DNA of 64,000 bases from Candidatus Kaistia colombiensis (GTDB lineage: Bacteria; Pseudomonadota; Alphaproteobacteria; Rhizobiales; Kaistiaceae). The stretch is taken from NCBI GenBank assembly GCA_029203105.1, contig CP119318.1, positions 3,114,501 to 3,178,500 of the forward strand, given 5' to 3'. A model generated the notes under the pieces. That model did not search any database. It saw nothing but the letters and a program-made list of their open reading frames with translations, and was not told where the DNA came from. Shown piece by piece: positions 1 through 8,005 of the stretch. The translations under genes were made by a program, and so were the position numbers. The stretch's first letter is position 1. Each line of letters starts with the position of its first letter.

Positions 1-995
1 TTTTCGCGCCGCACGCGGCCCTGGTCGAGCCGGTCGTGCCACCAGGCGATCGTCTTCTCGACGCCGCTGCGCAGGCTGGTGCGCGCGTACCATCCCGTTT
101 CGCTTTCAAACAGCGATGAGTCGGCCAGCAACGCACGGACCTCGGAATTCTTCGGCCGCAGGCGGCTCTTGTCGTGCTGCACCGCTTTTTTGCAGGCGCT
201 GAGCTCGACGACCAGCGAAAGCAGGTCCGCGATCGTCACCGCTCGCTGGCTGCCGGCATTGTAGGCGCGGCCGAACTCGATGCTCTCCGAAGAACCGGCG
301 GCGAGAAACGCCGCGGCCGTGTCTTCGACAAAGGTCAGGTCGCGGACCGGACTGGTGTCGCCCACCAGGATTGTCGCGCATTCGGGATCGAGCGCCTGCC
401 GGATGATCGTTGGCAGAATGGCGCGCTCACTCTGTCGCGGACCGAACGTATTGAAGGGCCGCAAGATCGCGACGGGTACACCGTAACAGCGCGCATACGA
501 TTCCGCCATCATGTCAGCGCCGATCTTGGAGGCCGAGTAAGGCGACTGGGCCTGAAGCGGATGCGATTCCCGGATCGGCATCGTGAGCGCGGTGCCATAG
601 ACCTCGCTGGTCGAGGTATGGACGACGCGCTCAGTTCCCCATTCGCGCGCCGCTTCCAGGACATTCAGCGTGCCAATGACGTTGGTTTCGACATAGGACT
701 GCGCCGCCGAATAGGAATACGGGATCGCGATCAATGCCGCCAAATGGAAGACCACCGCCTGGTCGCGCAGGATGCGGTTGATGAAGGCGCTGTCGCGCAC
801 GTCACCGCGGATCAGCCTGAGTTCGCTGCGGATCGAATCCGGCACGTCGTCCAGCCAGCCATGACTGTCGAACGAGTTGTAAAGCGCCAGCGCCGTCACC
901 TCGGCGCCTTCGCGAACAAGCGCCTCCGTGACATGCGAGCCGATGAACCCATCTGCGCCGGTTACAAGGACCTTCTTTCCCCGATACTGAATCAT
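1..995 (-). CDS. NAD-dependent 4,6-dehydratase, LegB-like SDR (partial, 3' end outside window)
   Basis: Extended short-chain dehydrogenase that would convert a nucleotide-activated hexose (UDP- or GDP-GlcNAc in the LegB family) to the 4-keto-6-deoxy sugar. The N-terminal Rossmann motif is VTGADGFIGSH, followed by FHLAALIAIPYSY, the TSTSEVYG segment, the catalytic-type YSASK and RPFNTFGPRQ, all typical of LegB/GDP-mannose-dehydratase-like proteins. The frame stays open to base 1, so at least 331 residues are present and the C-terminus is missing. Start at 995 is preferred over 1007 because GGAG lies just upstream of ATG-ATT-CAG. It is the last visible gene of the operon 3649->1, 53 bp after the sugar transferase. 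With the aminotransferase and nucleotidyltransferase upstream it suggests synthesis of a 4-amino-4,6-dideoxy sugar. Substrate is inferred only. Confidence 0.85.
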   Translation of the reverse strand, partial: MIQYRGKKVLVTGADGFIGSHVTEALVREGAEVTALALYNSFDSHGWLDDVPDSIRSELRLIRGDVRDSAFINRILRDQAVVFHLAALIAIPYSYSAAQSYVETNVIGTLNVLEAAREWGTERVVHTSTSEVYGTALTMPIRESHPLQAQSPYSASKIGADMMAESYARCYGVPVAILRPFNTFGPRQSERAILPTIIRQALDPECATILVGDTSPVRDLTFVEDTAAAFLAAGSSESIEFGRAYNAGSQRAVTIADLLSLVVELSACKKAVQHDKSRLRPKNSEVRALLADSSLFESETGWYARTSLRSGVEKTIAWWHDRLDQGRVRRE

Positions 996-1048
996 CTTGC
1001 GCTCCATGGCGACGATCACGTTCTGGTTCGGTCAGGTGGCTCCCGGCA

Positions 1049-1741
1049 TCACGGTAGATGGCGTCGGGACTCTGGGTTCGGTGCGGCCGGCACCCAGCCC
1101 AGGATCGCCATCGCCCCGCGCGCCATCCAGGCGACGTCGGAGGCAATCGTGCGATGCGGGAAATAGGCGAGGTCCAGCTTGGCCTTCGCCGGAAACAGCA
1201 CCCGCCGGTAGAAGCGCGTCGGTTCCTCACTCGACGGATAGAGCCGCGCTTCATGGCGGAAGAGGACCTGGCTGGGACCGAGCAGCCCGGGCTTGTAGCG
1301 CAGAACGTCCTCATAGCCGCCGCGAAAGCAATCGATGAAGGCGAGGCTTTCGGGGCGTGGCCCGACGATCGCCATATCGCCGCTCAGGACATTCCATAGC
1401 TGCGGCAGTTCATCGAGCTTGGTGGCAGCCAGGATGCGCCCGCTCGGCGTCATGCGGCTGTCGTGCTCGACGGTCAGCGGGCAGCCGCTGGAATCGCAGC
1501 GTGTGTGGAATTTGCGGAACTTGTACATCCGGAACGGCCGGCCGCCGGCGCCAATGCGGGTTTGCGCGAAAAGGATCGGCCTCCCGCCTTCGAGATAGAG
1601 CACGAGCGCGATCAGCCCGAACAGCGGCGCCAGGACGATCACTGCCGAACCGGCAATGCCGAGGTCGAGCGCCCGTCGCACCCAGCCATGAACGGCGCCC
1701 GCGACGTCGGGCAGTTCCAGCGCGCCGTGCCGGATACTCAT
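1049..1741 (-). CDS. Undecaprenyl-phosphate sugar phosphotransferase (bacterial sugar transferase family)
   Basis: Initiating phosphoglycosyl transferase that would move a sugar-1-phosphate from its nucleotide onto the lipid carrier at the inner membrane. The 230-residue protein has one hydrophobic segment (about residues 27-50, LGIAGSAVIVLAPLFGLIAL) and the family motifs FAQTRIGAGGRPFRMYKFR, TKLDELPQLWNVLSGDMAIVGPRPE and KPGLLGPSQV. The Asp-Glu of KLDELPQ is the usual catalytic pair. The length matches the short monotopic PglC-like class rather than WbaP-like proteins with extra membrane segments. The start codon overlaps the stop of the aminotransferase (ATGA at 1738-1741), which implies translational coupling. 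The preceding genes suggest the transferred sugar could be a 4-amino-6-deoxy sugar, which is inference. Confidence 0.88.
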   Translation of the reverse strand: MSIRHGALELPDVAGAVHGWVRRALDLGIAGSAVIVLAPLFGLIALVLYLEGGRPILFAQTRIGAGGRPFRMYKFRKFHTRCDSSGCPLTVEHDSRMTPSGRILAATKLDELPQLWNVLSGDMAIVGPRPESLAFIDCFRGGYEDVLRYKPGLLGPSQVLFRHEARLYPSSEEPTRFYRRVLFPAKAKLDLAYFPHRTIASDVAWMARGAMAILGWVPAAPNPESRRHLP

Positions 1742-2871
1742 GCGACCGACCCGTAATGCGGGAGGTTGATCGATGCCGCCAGCGCGGCCACAACGGCTTC
1801 GACCATCTTCGAGGTGATCTCTGGATGCAGGGGGATGGTTAATTCCCGCTGGGAGAACGCTTCCGTCTTCGGCAGGTGAATGTCAGGAAAACGCGCCCGA
1901 TACAGCGTCATCTCGTGCACGGGCGGATAGTGGATCGTGGTTTGGACGCCGTGCGTGCGCAGCCGGTCGATGACATCCTGCCTCTGCACGTTTTCTGGCA
2001 AAATGACGGGCATGATGTGATAGGCGGACGTGCGCGGCTCGCTGAACGGGACTGCCACGGTCGGGCAGTGCTGCGCAATCAGACGCCGGTACAGGACCGT
2101 CAGGATGCGTCGAATCTCGTTCCATTCCAGCAGGCCCTGCAACTGAACCAGACCGATGGCCGCCCGCATTTCGTCCAAGCGATAGTTGAAGCCGAGCATC
2201 GTCACATCATAGGTGGGCGTGCGGCTGTTCAACCTCTGATGCGTACCGCTCGACATGCCGTGGCCGCGCGCCAGGCGGATCCGATCGCGCAGGGCGGGAT
2301 CGCGGGCGATGACGGCGCCACCCTCCGCCGTCGTCATGTTCTTGTTGCCATAGAAGCTGAACGCGGCCGCGACACCATAGGTCCCGACCTCCTTCAGACC
2401 CGGCGCATGAGCGGCATCCTCGATCAGCAAGAGGCCGCGACGGGCAGCAAACGCCTGCCAGGCGTCGCGGTCGGCCAGATAGCCTGCGAAGTGAACGAGA
2501 ATGATCGCCTTGGTGCGGGGGCTGCAGCGGGCCTCGGCCTCGGCAATCGACATCAGCGGCACGTCGGCGGACTCGATGTCGACGAAGACCGGGGTCGCGT
2601 TGACATAGAGAACCGCGTTGCTGGTCGCCACGAAGGTCAAGGCGGGAACCAGGACCTCGTCGCCGGGGCCGATGTCGAGGGCGTGCAGGATGAGGTGGAG
2701 TGCGGCGGTGCAGGAACCGACTGCCACGCAATCCTCCGCGCCGTGCAGATTGGCAAAGGCCTGTTCGAAGGCCAGCACCCGATCGCCCATCGTCAGCCAT
2801 CCGCTGTCGATGACCTCCGACAACGCCGCCTTTTCAGGTATCCCTACAATTGGGGCGCTCACCATTAGCAT
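1738..2871 (-). CDS. DegT/DnrJ/EryC1/StrS-family sugar aminotransferase
   Basis: PLP-dependent aminotransferase that would aminate a 4-keto-6-deoxy nucleotide sugar made by the dehydratase of the same operon. The protein is 377 residues. It shows VGSCTAALHLILHAL, the PGDEVLVPALTFVATSNAV block, EDAAHAPG (PLP contact) and FYGNKNMTTAEGG, in which Lys177 should be the Schiff-base lysine. The longer open frame reaches 3048 but would overlap the upstream gene. ATG at 2871 has GAGG 8-9 nt upstream and starts exactly at the conserved N-terminus. It lies 55 bp after the nucleotidyltransferase and overlaps the sugar transferase by 4 bp. LegC-type or PglE-type function is possible; substrate is not decided by sequence. 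Confidence 0.9.
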   Translation of the reverse strand: MLMVSAPIVGIPEKAALSEVIDSGWLTMGDRVLAFEQAFANLHGAEDCVAVGSCTAALHLILHALDIGPGDEVLVPALTFVATSNAVLYVNATPVFVDIESADVPLMSIAEAEARCSPRTKAIILVHFAGYLADRDAWQAFAARRGLLLIEDAAHAPGLKEVGTYGVAAAFSFYGNKNMTTAEGGAVIARDPALRDRIRLARGHGMSSGTHQRLNSRTPTYDVTMLGFNYRLDEMRAAIGLVQLQGLLEWNEIRRILTVLYRRLIAQHCPTVAVPFSEPRTSAYHIMPVILPENVQRQDVIDRLRTHGVQTTIHYPPVHEMTLYRARFPDIHLPKTEAFSQRELTIPLHPEITSKMVEAVVAALAASINLPHYGSVA

Positions 2872-2926
2872 TGTCGTGTCCTCGGCCGTTGCGGTTGGCG
2901 ATGGGGCTGCGTCAGTCTTGTCGTGA

Positions 2927-3649
2927 TCAGGCCGCCGTGGCGGATGCCTCGATGGACGCCGAGTTTTCATCCCAGGCGATGGCCTGCGCGCTCTGGAAAT
3001 CGTCGATGCGACCGATGTCGAGCCAGAGGCCGGTGTGCTTGTAGACATGTACCTGGCTTCCGTTCTGCAGCATCTGCAGCATCAGGTCATCGAAGCCGAA
3101 GGGCACGCCGGAGGGAACGAACTGCAGGACATCCGGATTCATGCAGTAGAGCCCCATGCTGACCAGGTGCGACAGGGTCGGTTTTTCCCGGAACAACTGT
3201 ACGGTATCGCTTTCTTCATCGATCACGCCGAAGTCCATCTTGATGGTTCGGAGCGTCGTCGCGATGGTTACGGGGCCTTGATGCTTGCGATGCGCCGTGA
3301 TGAAACGGCTGAGGCTCAGGTCCGTCAGGACATCCCCGTTCAACACCAGGAAGGGTTCCGTCAGCTCGTCCCGGATCAACGACAGCGGGCCGATTGTTCC
3401 GAGCGGCTCCATCTCCTGCGTATAGTGGATGTTCAGGTTCCACTGTTCGCCATTGCCGCAGAAACTGCGGATCAGATGGCCGAGATAGCCGGTTGTGATG
3501 TAGACGTCCTGGATTCCATTGCGCCGCAGCCATTTCAGGAGCAGTTCGAGCACGGGTCGAGCGCCGATCGGCATCAGCGGCTTCGGCAGGACGGACGTGA
3601 AGGGACGCAACCGCGTGCCCATTCCACCGCATTGAATGACTGCTTTCAT
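2927..3649 (-). CDS. NDP-sugar pyrophosphorylase / sugar nucleotidyltransferase
   Basis: Sugar-1-phosphate nucleotidyltransferase, first gene of the operon. The 240-residue protein begins MKAVIQCGGMGTRLRPFT, the nucleotide-binding signature, followed by LPKPLMPIGARPVLE, FLVLNGDVLTD (metal-binding Asp) and WLDIGRIDDF near the C-terminus. Start at 3649 has a near-perfect Shine-Dalgarno AAGGAGG 5 nt upstream; the longer frame to 3790 is not needed. The combination nucleotidyltransferase + 4,6-dehydratase + aminotransferase resembles the PtmE/LegB/LegC set that begins with GDP-GlcNAc, but glucose- or mannose-specific enzymes share these motifs. Lacks a C-terminal left-handed helix, so it is not a bifunctional GlmU-like enzyme. 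Confidence 0.9.
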   Translation of the reverse strand: MKAVIQCGGMGTRLRPFTSVLPKPLMPIGARPVLELLLKWLRRNGIQDVYITTGYLGHLIRSFCGNGEQWNLNIHYTQEMEPLGTIGPLSLIRDELTEPFLVLNGDVLTDLSLSRFITAHRKHQGPVTIATTLRTIKMDFGVIDEESDTVQLFREKPTLSHLVSMGLYCMNPDVLQFVPSGVPFGFDDLMLQMLQNGSQVHVYKHTGLWLDIGRIDDFQSAQAIAWDENSASIEASATAA

Positions 3650-3866
3650 CAGTTCCTCCTTGGTCAGGCCCTTCGGCCCTCTACCCTTGGGAAGCGCCAA
3701 TTGCGGCATCGGATGGAGCTCGGGGCCTGCGCTGACACGGGGCAGGCGGCTTGCTCTGGCTGGCTCTGACGCTCCTTCCAGAGCCGGCACATGGATCGTA
3801 TGTTCCAGTTGGGGTGCTGTCTTCGTGCGTTTGAATGGTACTGAAACGTTAACCCTGCTGTACGTT

Positions 3867-3900
3867 CAATGGACTAAACTGAGGTCCGGTCAGTCCATTG
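3867..3900. promoter_or_regulatory. Inverted repeat upstream of polysaccharide operon
   Basis: The arms CAATGGACT (3867-3875) and AGTCCATTG (3892-3900) are perfect 9-bp complements separated by 16 bp. They lie in the 425-bp divergent gap between the nucleotidyltransferase (start 3649) and the response regulator (start 4075). I see no gene in that gap. A regulator-binding dyad controlling the polysaccharide operon, the response regulator, or both is plausible but unproven. Confidence 0.4.
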
Positions 3901-4074
3901 CCGTTCTCTGCGTGCCCTAGAGGAATGATTGTTGACAGCAGGCATGGGACGAGCGTCGACTTGGGAGGGCCGATGTCGGATCGGGCGCTTGTTACCGGCG
4001 GCATCGATGGATCTTGATGAGACGGGAAGGAAATACCGTGCGAGGGCTCTTCGAGCCAGCAAAGGGCAGTCAAG

Positions 4075-4752
4075 ATGTGCCGCATTGTAATCGCCGATGA
4101 TCACGGTCTCTATAGACGCGGGCTGCGTGACGCGTTGGTCGCGACCATCCCGGACGCCGAGACATTCGAAGCGCAGAATTTCGACACGGCGGTCTTCCTG
4201 CTGGAAGAGAAGACGCCCGTCGACCTCGCCATTCTCGACCTCCACATGCCGGGCCTGATGACTCCGGAGGTGCTCGTCGACGTGCTGCCGATCTATCCCG
4301 ATACGCGCTTTGCAATCATCTCTGGATCGGAAACGAAATCCGCCATTCTGGCGACGCTTTCCGCCGGATTGCACGGCTTCATCGCGAAGTCGCAATCTGA
4401 CGAGGAGGTCGCCCATGCGGTCAAGGAAATCCTGGCCGGACGCATCTATGTGCCGGCCCTGCTGTCCCAGGCCTCAGAACGGTCCCGGATGCAGCCGGCG
4501 GTGATGCCGGATGGGCTGAGAAATGGCCGATCGATCGGAATCGGCAGCCTCGAGGGGCTGACCCAACGACAACGCGACGTTCTGAAGCTGATGGCGGAGG
4601 GCTACTCGAACAAGGAAATCGCGCGCGATCTGCAGATCGCCGAGGCGACAACCAAGATCCACGCCGCGGCCGTCATGCGCCGCCTCGGTGTGCGCAATCG
4701 CACCGAGGCCGCCGTCATGTTGAAGACGCTGCTCACGAAAAAGTCGAACTAG
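4075..4752 (+). CDS. NarL/LuxR-family response regulator
   Basis: Two-component response regulator of 225 residues. The receiver domain (1-120) has the acidic pair near residues 8-9 (IADDH), phospho-acceptor Asp55 in AILDLHMPG and the conserved Lys in FIAKSQSD. The C-terminal LuxR/GerE helix-turn-helix (about 155-220) shows LTQRQRDVLKLMAEGYSNKEIA and ATTKIHAAAVMRRLGVRNR. AAGGG lies about 10 nt upstream of the ATG. It converges with the histidine kinase and the two coding ends overlap by 20 bp (4733-4752). Location beside two polysaccharide blocks suggests control of surface polysaccharide; the inverted repeat at 3867-3900 is a candidate target. Confidence 0.92.
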   Translation: MCRIVIADDHGLYRRGLRDALVATIPDAETFEAQNFDTAVFLLEEKTPVDLAILDLHMPGLMTPEVLVDVLPIYPDTRFAIISGSETKSAILATLSAGLHGFIAKSQSDEEVAHAVKEILAGRIYVPALLSQASERSRMQPAVMPDGLRNGRSIGIGSLEGLTQRQRDVLKLMAEGYSNKEIARDLQIAEATTKIHAAAVMRRLGVRNRTEAAVMLKTLLTKKSN

Positions 4753-6487
4753 GCCTTATGTCGTTTCGCGACAGGCGCAGCGAGTAGCGCAGGCCATCGT
4801 CCAGTATCTCCATGCTGGGAGAGTGCCCCACAAGCGGCGCTCCCCCGGCACCGAGAACGCTGGATCCAAAGCCGCGACGGGAAGCCGTCGTCGTCGTCTG
4901 GCGTCCTTGCTCTACCCACAGGAACAGGATATCGCCGTTGGCGTCCGCCGGCACCGACCATTCCACGCTGACGTGGCCATCCCCGGTGCCCAACGCACCG
5001 TACTTCACGGAATTCGTCGCGAGTTCGTGAACGATCATGACGAAGCTCTCCGCCGCGCCATCGGACATCAGGATGGGCGGTCCGGCGATCGTGAGATTGT
5101 GCGCCTGCCGGTAGGGCTTCAATTCCTGGGCCACGATGTCCCGGAGCAGCGCCGCGCCGGTTGCGTGGCGAGCGAGCAGGTGATGCGTCGCCTCGAGCGC
5201 CCGAATTCGGCCGATCAGCGCCTGCTTGTAGCTCGCGATGTCGTTCTCCGGAGCGTCCATCAGGTTCACAAGCGCCATGATCACGGGAAACAGGTTGCTC
5301 AGCCGATGGCGAAGTTCCAGCACGATGCTTTCGCGCTTCTTGGCATTGGCACGGAGGAGGGTTCTTTCCCGGCGGTCGGTCAGGTCTGCGGCAATGCCGG
5401 TCCGCAGCGTCCTGTCGGCGCGATGCTCCTCGCGGGCTCGCAGGGCGACCCAGCGGATATGGCCATCCGGCCTGAGGACACGAATCTCGATGTCGAGATC
5501 TTCGGCCGAGGCGAGGGCGCCGGAGGCCACAAACCTGGGCCAATCCGCCGGGTGAATGACGGCGGACAATTCGTCGAGGGAACGGCCGCTGGCGGACGGC
5601 AGGCCGAGGATGGACCAAAAATTGTCCGAGCCGAGCACCGTGTTCCGTTGCAGGTCGATCTGCCATATGCCCAGCCGCCCGGCGGCGAGCGCCAGAAGCA
5701 GCAACTCCTTCTCGGCGTCAAGCGCATGGCGCTGATCCGTGATGTCGTTGATCGCCACCAAGATGCTGCGCGGAAGCGCGGCATCGGCGGGGCAGAGCGA
5801 CAGGGTTATCCGGGCCCAGAACATAGCGCGGTCCCGTCCGACCAGCCGGGCCTCGAACTCGAACGGCGCGCCGACGCCGGCGAGCAGGCTGCCCAGCCTG
5901 TCCCGGCAGGAGGGCTGATCGGCCGCCTGGATCAGGCTGTCGAGAAAGCGCGGGGGCCGGGCCTGCTTGCCATATCCGAGCAACTCGCATAGGCGCCGGT
6001 TGGTTTCGAGCAGTTCGCCATCGGCGCCGAGGATGGCCAGGCCGACGGCCGCATGCTCGAATGCCTGCTGATGCAGGCTCGCGGCGTTGGCCTCGGCTGC
6101 GGCAAGCGGCGGTGCGACGGGCGAGAGCGCCGCCGCGGTCTGGTTCTCCCGGCGCCAGTACTCGTGCAACAGGAAGGCGAGCCCGGCTCCCAGTATCAGG
6201 AAGAAGGGGATTGTTCCTTTGCCGTGAAAATCTGCCCGATGGGAGAATGCCATCCATATAATAAAGCAGGCATTGAAAAATGTCGCAGTCAGGGTCAGGA
6301 GATGGCCGCGAAGCAGCACTACCGCTGAGATGAGAGCCAATAGGCCGAGTTCAGCCGCGATTTCCTCGTCCGACAGAGGGATCAATTCGAAGGCCAGCGA
6401 TGCGGCCAAAGCAAAAGATGCCAAGGCAACATTAGTTGTTTTGGCTCGCAGATCGACGACTTTGGACAATCCCGATGTCGGTCGCAT
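4733..6487 (-). CDS. PAS-domain sensor histidine kinase, HWE family
   Basis: Membrane sensor kinase of about 584 residues. Four hydrophobic segments occupy roughly residues 15-110, then two PAS domains (starting near FEHAAVGLAILGADG and LLLALAAGRLGIWQIDL), then an HWE kinase core: phospho-acceptor His in LELRHRLSNLFPV, N-box VHELATNSVKYGALG, and the WVEQ segment that gives the family its name. HWE kinases are concentrated in alphaproteobacteria. The start at 6487 puts the first membrane helix close to the N-terminus; a longer frame reaches 6631 but would have a non-conserved arginine-rich extension. Its 3' end overlaps the convergent response regulator by 20 bp, so the pair is probably functionally linked despite opposite strands. 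Confidence 0.85.
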   Translation of the reverse strand: MRPTSGLSKVVDLRAKTTNVALASFALAASLAFELIPLSDEEIAAELGLLALISAVVLLRGHLLTLTATFFNACFIIWMAFSHRADFHGKGTIPFFLILGAGLAFLLHEYWRRENQTAAALSPVAPPLAAAEANAASLHQQAFEHAAVGLAILGADGELLETNRRLCELLGYGKQARPPRFLDSLIQAADQPSCRDRLGSLLAGVGAPFEFEARLVGRDRAMFWARITLSLCPADAALPRSILVAINDITDQRHALDAEKELLLLALAAGRLGIWQIDLQRNTVLGSDNFWSILGLPSASGRSLDELSAVIHPADWPRFVASGALASAEDLDIEIRVLRPDGHIRWVALRAREEHRADRTLRTGIAADLTDRRERTLLRANAKKRESIVLELRHRLSNLFPVIMALVNLMDAPENDIASYKQALIGRIRALEATHHLLARHATGAALLRDIVAQELKPYRQAHNLTIAGPPILMSDGAAESFVMIVHELATNSVKYGALGTGDGHVSVEWSVPADANGDILFLWVEQGRQTTTTASRRGFGSSVLGAGGAPLVGHSPSMEILDDGLRYSLRLSRNDIRPSSTFS

Positions 6488-6788
6488 AAAATTTAATACA
6501 ACTTTTGAACTAGTTCGTCGAGATTGGGGTCTCCTTCCGGCGTAGTACCAGCGTCTGATTGTGGCCCCACAACTTTGAAGAGATATTTGGAGCGGGCGGG
6601 AGGTTTCGACGTCACAAGGCAATCGATACATGGCGAATTGTTTCGACCATGAATGCCGGAAGGCGATGCCGCAATTCTTCCTGTGGGTACCGGGTCCAAA
6701 TACACCCGGTGGTACATTTCAAAGATTAACCAGCGCAAGCCATGAAAAAAATCAGTTCATGATTTGTAATTTTTGGCAGGGTTGTGTG

Positions 6789-7481
6789 ATGTCTATTGTA
6801 AACAGTTCCAATAAAATCGATTTTAAAGGCACGTCAGACAATATAAATGGATATGGCGCCGGATTGGCGCATTCGATGCAGTCGGTGCATGCACGCGCGT
6901 GGCCGGGCGGAGACGAAGATGCCGCGGATGGGCGCAATGCGGAGTCAGCATTGGCAATTCTGGAGCGCATCGGCTGCGGTTATCTCGTCCTCGATGCCCA
7001 GCGCAAAGTCGTCGATTGGAATGTCGCCGCGCAGACGACGCTTGAGCGCCAGGGTGAGAAGGTCGGCACGCCAGCCGAGCTTTCGGGTGCCTTCCGGCGG
7101 TTGACTTCGAGCCTGTCGTTCCGGTTCATGCCCAACACGGTATCCTGGGTGGTCATGCCCAGTCGATTTGGCGGGCCGGTCGTGCTGCACGATCCGCAGC
7201 ATAGCGCGTCGGAGGGGGCGAGCATCGTCGTCTTGATCGATCGCGACGCCCGTCCGCAACCCAATCCCCAAACCCTGCAGAGGATGTTCGGCTTGACGAG
7301 TGCGGAGACCCAGTTGGCGCTCTGCATGGCACGTGGGGATGCACCCCTTGAAATCGCCCGCAGCCGGCAGCTCAGTCGCACCACCATCCGTTCGCAACTT
7401 GCCTCCCTCTTTGCCAAGACCGAGACGAAACGTCAGGCCGAGCTGGTTTCGCTTCTCGGCCGCATGGCGGTGCTGCCATGA
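6789..7481 (+). CDS. LuxR-type helix-turn-helix transcriptional regulator with PAS-like sensor region
   Basis: Regulator of 230 residues. Residues about 45-160 look PAS-like (ERIGCGYLVLDAQRKVVDWN is typical of a PAS beta-sheet). The C-terminal HTH is MFGLTSAETQLALCMARGD followed by EIARSRQLSRTTIRSQLASLF, a divergent LuxR/GerE domain. Start at 6789 has AGGG about 8 nt upstream; the frame is open back to 6630, but that part is low-complexity and overlaps the kinase 5' region. It sits divergent from the HWE kinase and upstream of the flippase block, so a role in polysaccharide regulation is plausible. Confidence 0.8.
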   Translation: MSIVNSSNKIDFKGTSDNINGYGAGLAHSMQSVHARAWPGGDEDAADGRNAESALAILERIGCGYLVLDAQRKVVDWNVAAQTTLERQGEKVGTPAELSGAFRRLTSSLSFRFMPNTVSWVVMPSRFGGPVVLHDPQHSASEGASIVVLIDRDARPQPNPQTLQRMFGLTSAETQLALCMARGDAPLEIARSRQLSRTTIRSQLASLFAKTETKRQAELVSLLGRMAVLP

Positions 7482-8005
7482 TCGAGCTGCCCGTCGCATC
7501 ATGCGGCGGGCGCCGTGCGGTGGCGGTCGACGGGACGTTAACGTCCCGTCGACGCGGTCGCGTGTGACGGCTGCCCGTGCCGGTTGGCAACGTGCATCGC
7601 ATTTCCTGCCCCACAGTCATCACATCATGAGGCCCGCGTGCCGAGGCGATACTTGTCGCCGCCAACGGCACGCACCTTGTCGTGCCTGTCACTGACGCCC
7701 GAGCGGCCCCGCCGCGACGCCGTGCAGGGGGAAACCCGTTGCCAGCCACTCGCCTCTAGCCTAGCCCGCAAATGGGCGCCCAGTGGTGCCTCGCCGCTGA
7801 CCGTCGTCACCGAGCCACTCCGAGGTTCGGTCGTGCCCGGCCGGCTTCGGCCTGGCGGGCTCGCATGCTGGTCGGATCTCGGACTGGTCGGTTCCGCGTG
7901 TGACGCGCTGCCGTCATCGGGGATCGCGCTCCCCTGAACCGACGTTCGGGATCCGACGGTTCAGGTCCAGCCGCCAAGCGTGGCGCTGACGACCGCGTCG
8001 CAGCT
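7482..8005. other. Intergenic gap without a convincing gene
   Basis: GC-rich 524-bp stretch between two convergent genes. Short open frames exist on both strands but none has a plausible ribosome site or recognisable product. The only structure I see is the 28-bp palindrome listed separately. Confidence 0.6.
7526..7553. repeat. Perfect 28-bp palindrome
   Basis: The half-site GTCGACGGGACGTT is followed directly by its exact reverse complement with no spacer. It lies 45 bp beyond the LuxR-type gene stop. As RNA it would fold into a 12-bp hairpin with a TTAA loop, but no T-tract follows, so a classical terminator is not supported. A protein-binding dyad is equally possible. Confidence 0.75.

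Noticed and set aside
174..1166. 330-codon plus-strand open frame over the dehydratase
   Set aside because: Antisense shadow: the minus strand encodes a clear SDR protein with all motifs; the plus-strand product has the Arg/Asp-rich composition usual for reverse frames of GC-rich genes.
1876..2868. 330-codon plus-strand open frame over the aminotransferase
   Set aside because: Shadow of the PLP aminotransferase; no ribosome site or family features.
4823..5992. 389-codon plus-strand open frame over the HWE kinase
   Set aside because: Shadow of the kinase coding strand.
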